Assembly (NCBI GenBank): GCA_015494435.1
Contig: WGBH01000088.1
Location: forward strand, 1 to 7,799
From: Thiotrichaceae bacterium
Lineage (GTDB): Bacteria > Pseudomonadota > Gammaproteobacteria > Thiotrichales > Thiotrichaceae
Reading direction: 5' to 3'
DNA: 7,799 bases
Shown piece by piece: positions 5,574 to 7,799 of this stretch (position 1 is the stretch's first letter; each line of letters starts with the position of its first letter). The notes beneath the pieces were generated by a model. It saw only the letters and a program-made list of their open reading frames with translations, was not told the DNA's origin and searched no databases. The position numbers were made by a program, and so were the translations under genes.

Positions 5574-7126
5574 AATTAGATGACAACCCTATAGAGCGAA
5601 CACAAAGCTGGTTAGAAACCATTGAGAGCTTTGCCCATCCTCGCGTCGTGACCATGCTTTTTCTTGGATTTTCAGCAGGCATTCCCATTTTACTAATTTT
5701 TTCATCCTTAGGATTATGGTTACGAGAAGCAGGCGTTGAACGCTCAGCAGTAACCTTTTTTAGTTGGGCCGCTTTAGGTTATTCGTTTAAATTTGTCTGG
5801 GCACCTCTGATTGATAAATTACCCATTCCTTTTTTAACACAATGGTTAGGGCGACGACGCAGTTGGATATTACTAGCACAATGTTCCATTATGATTGCGA
5901 TTTTATGGATGGGCATGACCAACCCATTAGAAAGCGAAAATAGCCTCACCATGATGGCATTAGCGGCGGTACTGTTGGGCTTTTCTTCTGCAACACAAGA
6001 TATCGTGATTGATGCCTATCGGATTGAATCAGCCGAGAGTGATTTACAAGCAATGATGTCATCGACCTATATTGCAGGTTATCGTATTGGCATGTTAGTG
6101 GCAGGGGCTGGGGCATTATATCTAGCCAGTTATTTTGGATCAGATAAAGGAGATTATAGCTATACTGCATGGCGTTGGACTTATGTGATTATGTCATCCG
6201 TAATGCTAGTAGGTGTAGCCACAACCTTTTTAATACCTGAGCCAATAAGGCAACGCGAAGATAACGCAAAATATGATGCCTCAGAATATTTACGTTTTTT
6301 ACTGTTATTTACTCTCGCTGTATTAGCTTTTATCGCCACTTTTTATTTTAGTGCAGAAACGGTTAAAGCCAGCAAGAAATCCTTGACAGAAGCCTTTTTA
6401 AATAAGCATTTAGCCAGCTTTATTGTTGAAACATTACGTCTAGCAACAGCGGTAATGATGGCAGCTATCGTCTCCAAATTAGTGATTTTGTCAGGTATGG
6501 TACGTCAATCGATGGTGGACGAAACCTATATTGAACCTGTTAAAGATTTCTTTAGCCGTTATGGTATGCGCTTAGCATGGTTATTATTAGCATTAATTGG
6601 TTTATACCGTATTTCTGATATTGTACTGGGTGTGATTGCTAATGTTTTTTATCAAGATCTCGGCTTTACTAAAATAGAAATTGCCAATGTCGTCAAAACC
6701 TTCGGTTTATTTATGACTCTTGCAGGTGGTTTTTTAGGGGGGCTATTATCGGTACGTTTTGGTGTTATAAAAATACTCTTTTTAGGAGCCGCCTTATCCG
6801 CAGGAACTAATATCTTATTTATGCTATTAGCCAATGCAGGGCATGATCTAAATATGCTCTATCTTGTTATATCCGCTGATAACCTCTCCGCAGGTTTAGC
6901 CAGTGCTGCTTTTATCGCTTTTTTATCTAAATTGACAAATATCTCATTTACTGCAACACAATATGCTATTTTTAGCTCCCTAATGACATTATTACCTAAA
7001 ATACTCGGTGGCTACTCAGGTTCAATGGTCGATAGCATGGGGTATCCTAATTTCTTTATACTCACAGCTATCTTAGGTGTCCCCGTGTTAGTATTAATTT
7101 TAATCGCAGGAAAACGTTTTAAATGA
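5570..7126 (+). CDS. ampG: AmpG-family muropeptide permease (MFS transporter)
   Basis: This inner-membrane transporter of the major facilitator superfamily probably imports GlcNAc-anhydroMurNAc-peptides for cell-wall recycling. The 518 residues compare with 491 for E. coli AmpG. Family signs are LGFSAGIPILL (32-42), KFVWAPLIDK (74-83), the loop GRRRSW (94-99), SATQDIVIDAYR (140-151), AGYRIGMLVAG (169-179) and a late LTNISFTATQYAIFSSLM (455-472). The centre (about 241-310) adds two hydrophobic helices between the six-helix halves, as expected for a 14-helix AmpG. The ATG overlaps the xthA stop by four bases (ATGA), with AAGGA at 5556-5560 nine bases ahead. The family also includes related transporters of uncertain substrate, so the substrate is inferred. 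Confidence 0.85.
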   Translation: MKLDDNPIERTQSWLETIESFAHPRVVTMLFLGFSAGIPILLIFSSLGLWLREAGVERSAVTFFSWAALGYSFKFVWAPLIDKLPIPFLTQWLGRRRSWILLAQCSIMIAILWMGMTNPLESENSLTMMALAAVLLGFSSATQDIVIDAYRIESAESDLQAMMSSTYIAGYRIGMLVAGAGALYLASYFGSDKGDYSYTAWRWTYVIMSSVMLVGVATTFLIPEPIRQREDNAKYDASEYLRFLLLFTLAVLAFIATFYFSAETVKASKKSLTEAFLNKHLASFIVETLRLATAVMMAAIVSKLVILSGMVRQSMVDETYIEPVKDFFSRYGMRLAWLLLALIGLYRISDIVLGVIANVFYQDLGFTKIEIANVVKTFGLFMTLAGGFLGGLLSVRFGVIKILFLGAALSAGTNILFMLLANAGHDLNMLYLVISADNLSAGLASAAFIAFLSKLTNISFTATQYAIFSSLMTLLPKILGGYSGSMVDSMGYPNFFILTAILGVPVLVLILIAGKRFK

Positions 7127-7629
7127 TAACGAAACTACAACAACTGATACAGGGAAAATTCTTTTGGATAGCCCTTATATTACTCGGTATTGCACTCGAA
7201 GCTGTTGCATTCTTCTATCAATACATAATGGACGAACCTCCCTGTATATTATGTATTCATTTTAGACTACTCGTTGTTGCTTTGATTGTTTTTTCATTAT
7301 TAGGACTTTTTCTTAGATCCTTTAAAAGTGCGAATATCATTCTATCTAGCATACTTTTATTAACCTTTATTGGTATGTTAGAACGTTCCTATCAATTATT
7401 AGGAACAGAACGTGGCTTTATTCAAGGTGAATGCGCCGCAACCTTAAACTTTCCTGATTGGATCGCCGTTGATAAATGGATGCCCTCTTTTTTTGAACCT
7501 TGGACATCTTGCGGTTACACACCTAAATTATTCTTTAATATTACAATGGCAGAAGCCTTAACCGTGTTTTCTATCGTAATGGTTTTATTTGCAATAGCGA
7601 TGCTAATAGCCAGCAGTTCTCGTAGATAG
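7123..7629 (+). CDS. dsbB: Disulfide bond formation protein DsbB
   Basis: This inner-membrane quinone reductase reoxidises periplasmic DsbA and passes the electrons to ubiquinone or menaquinone. The 168 residues carry four hydrophobic helices, at about 14-33, 45-64, 70-87 and 143-163. The two essential disulfides have the same residue numbers as in E. coli DsbB: Cys41-Cys44 in the first periplasmic loop (PCILC) and Cys104 and Cys130 in the second. Arg48, just after the first pair and linked to quinone binding in E. coli, is also present. The ATG overlaps the ampG stop by four bases (ATGA), with AGGA (7108-7111) upstream, so it should be translationally coupled to ampG. No dsbA is in the window. 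It is the last gene of the operon. Confidence 0.93.
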   Translation: MITKLQQLIQGKFFWIALILLGIALEAVAFFYQYIMDEPPCILCIHFRLLVVALIVFSLLGLFLRSFKSANIILSSILLLTFIGMLERSYQLLGTERGFIQGECAATLNFPDWIAVDKWMPSFFEPWTSCGYTPKLFFNITMAEALTVFSIVMVLFAIAMLIASSSRR

Positions 7630-7641
7630 AATAGATTATTT

Positions 7642-7728
7642 ATCACACCCAAATTCCTAGTCGGACTAAATTAGGATTGAGAGTTTAAAGAAAACCTATC
7701 GAAATCATGGTATTTCATTGAGTGTGAT
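7642..7728. repeat. Inverted repeats downstream of dsbB
   Basis: ATCACAC (7642-7648) and GTGTGAT (7722-7728) are perfect complements 73 nt apart. Between them, TCCTA (7655-7659) and TAGGA (7672-7676) form a small hairpin, and TAGTC-G-GACTA (7658-7668) is a competing palindrome. The hairpin could help end the xthA-ampG-dsbB transcript, but no T-run follows it. Confidence 0.4.
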
Positions 7729-7745
7729 TCAAACTGCGAGGAAAT

Positions 7746-7766
7746 CTAAAATTCTCTGAAATTTAG
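7746..7766. repeat. 8-bp imperfect AT-rich hairpin
   Basis: CTAAAATT (7746-7753) pairs with AAATTTAG (7759-7766) except for one mismatch, around a 5-nt loop. It has no GC-rich stem or T-tail. The rest of the end region (7630-7799) shows no gene. Confidence 0.4.
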
Positions 7767-7799
7767 TAAAATATTGACTGCTAACTCTTTGATTAAAAC

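Noticed and set aside
7774..7799. TTGACT at 7774-7779 as a -35 box for a gene beyond the window
   Set aside because: A correctly spaced -10 would lie past the end of the window, so it cannot be judged.

Overview
The window looks like a chromosomal segment of an AT-rich gammaproteobacterium. The gene families are Gram-negative envelope and redox functions: AmpG, DsbB, a Tat-exported protein and a three-subunit transhydrogenase. The coding is AT-biased, and the left edge carries dispersed palindromic repeats. A sulfur-oxidising (Beggiatoa/Thiotrichales-like) lineage is possible, but that is only an impression.

Positions 1-757 hold no recognisable gene. They hold a chain of strong inverted repeats. 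The last is a compound, MITE-like element (528-757) with perfect 14-bp terminal inverted repeats around a nested 118-bp hairpin. Its right end abuts a 5'-truncated ParE/RelE-family toxin remnant (to 937). Next on the plus strand is a small Tat-exported superoxide-reductase-like protein (1013-1447) with all five iron ligands. The 308-nt gap after it (1448-1755) holds DnaA-box-like nonamers, a direct repeat and hairpins.

The minus-strand operon pntAA-pntAB-pntB (4567 to 1756) encodes the proton-translocating NAD(P) transhydrogenase in its three-polypeptide form. The genes are joined by TAATG one-base overlaps. Diverging from it is a plus-strand operon, xthA-ampG-dsbB (4790-7629), joined by ATGA four-base overlaps: exonuclease III, a muropeptide permease and the periplasmic disulfide oxidase partner DsbB. 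The 222-nt gap between the operons has room for overlapping divergent promoters. Positions 7630-7799 are non-coding, with inverted repeats.

The most notable point is that xthA is split by a single-base frameshift at a run of ten A residues. Every catalytic motif survives on both sides, so transcript slippage, recent mutation and a homopolymer sequencing error are all possible. Several genes touch redox balance: superoxide reduction, NADPH supply, repair of oxidised DNA and disulfide formation. That theme is an inference from co-location only. I see no CRISPR array, tRNA, rRNA, complete insertion sequence or clearly new multi-gene system.
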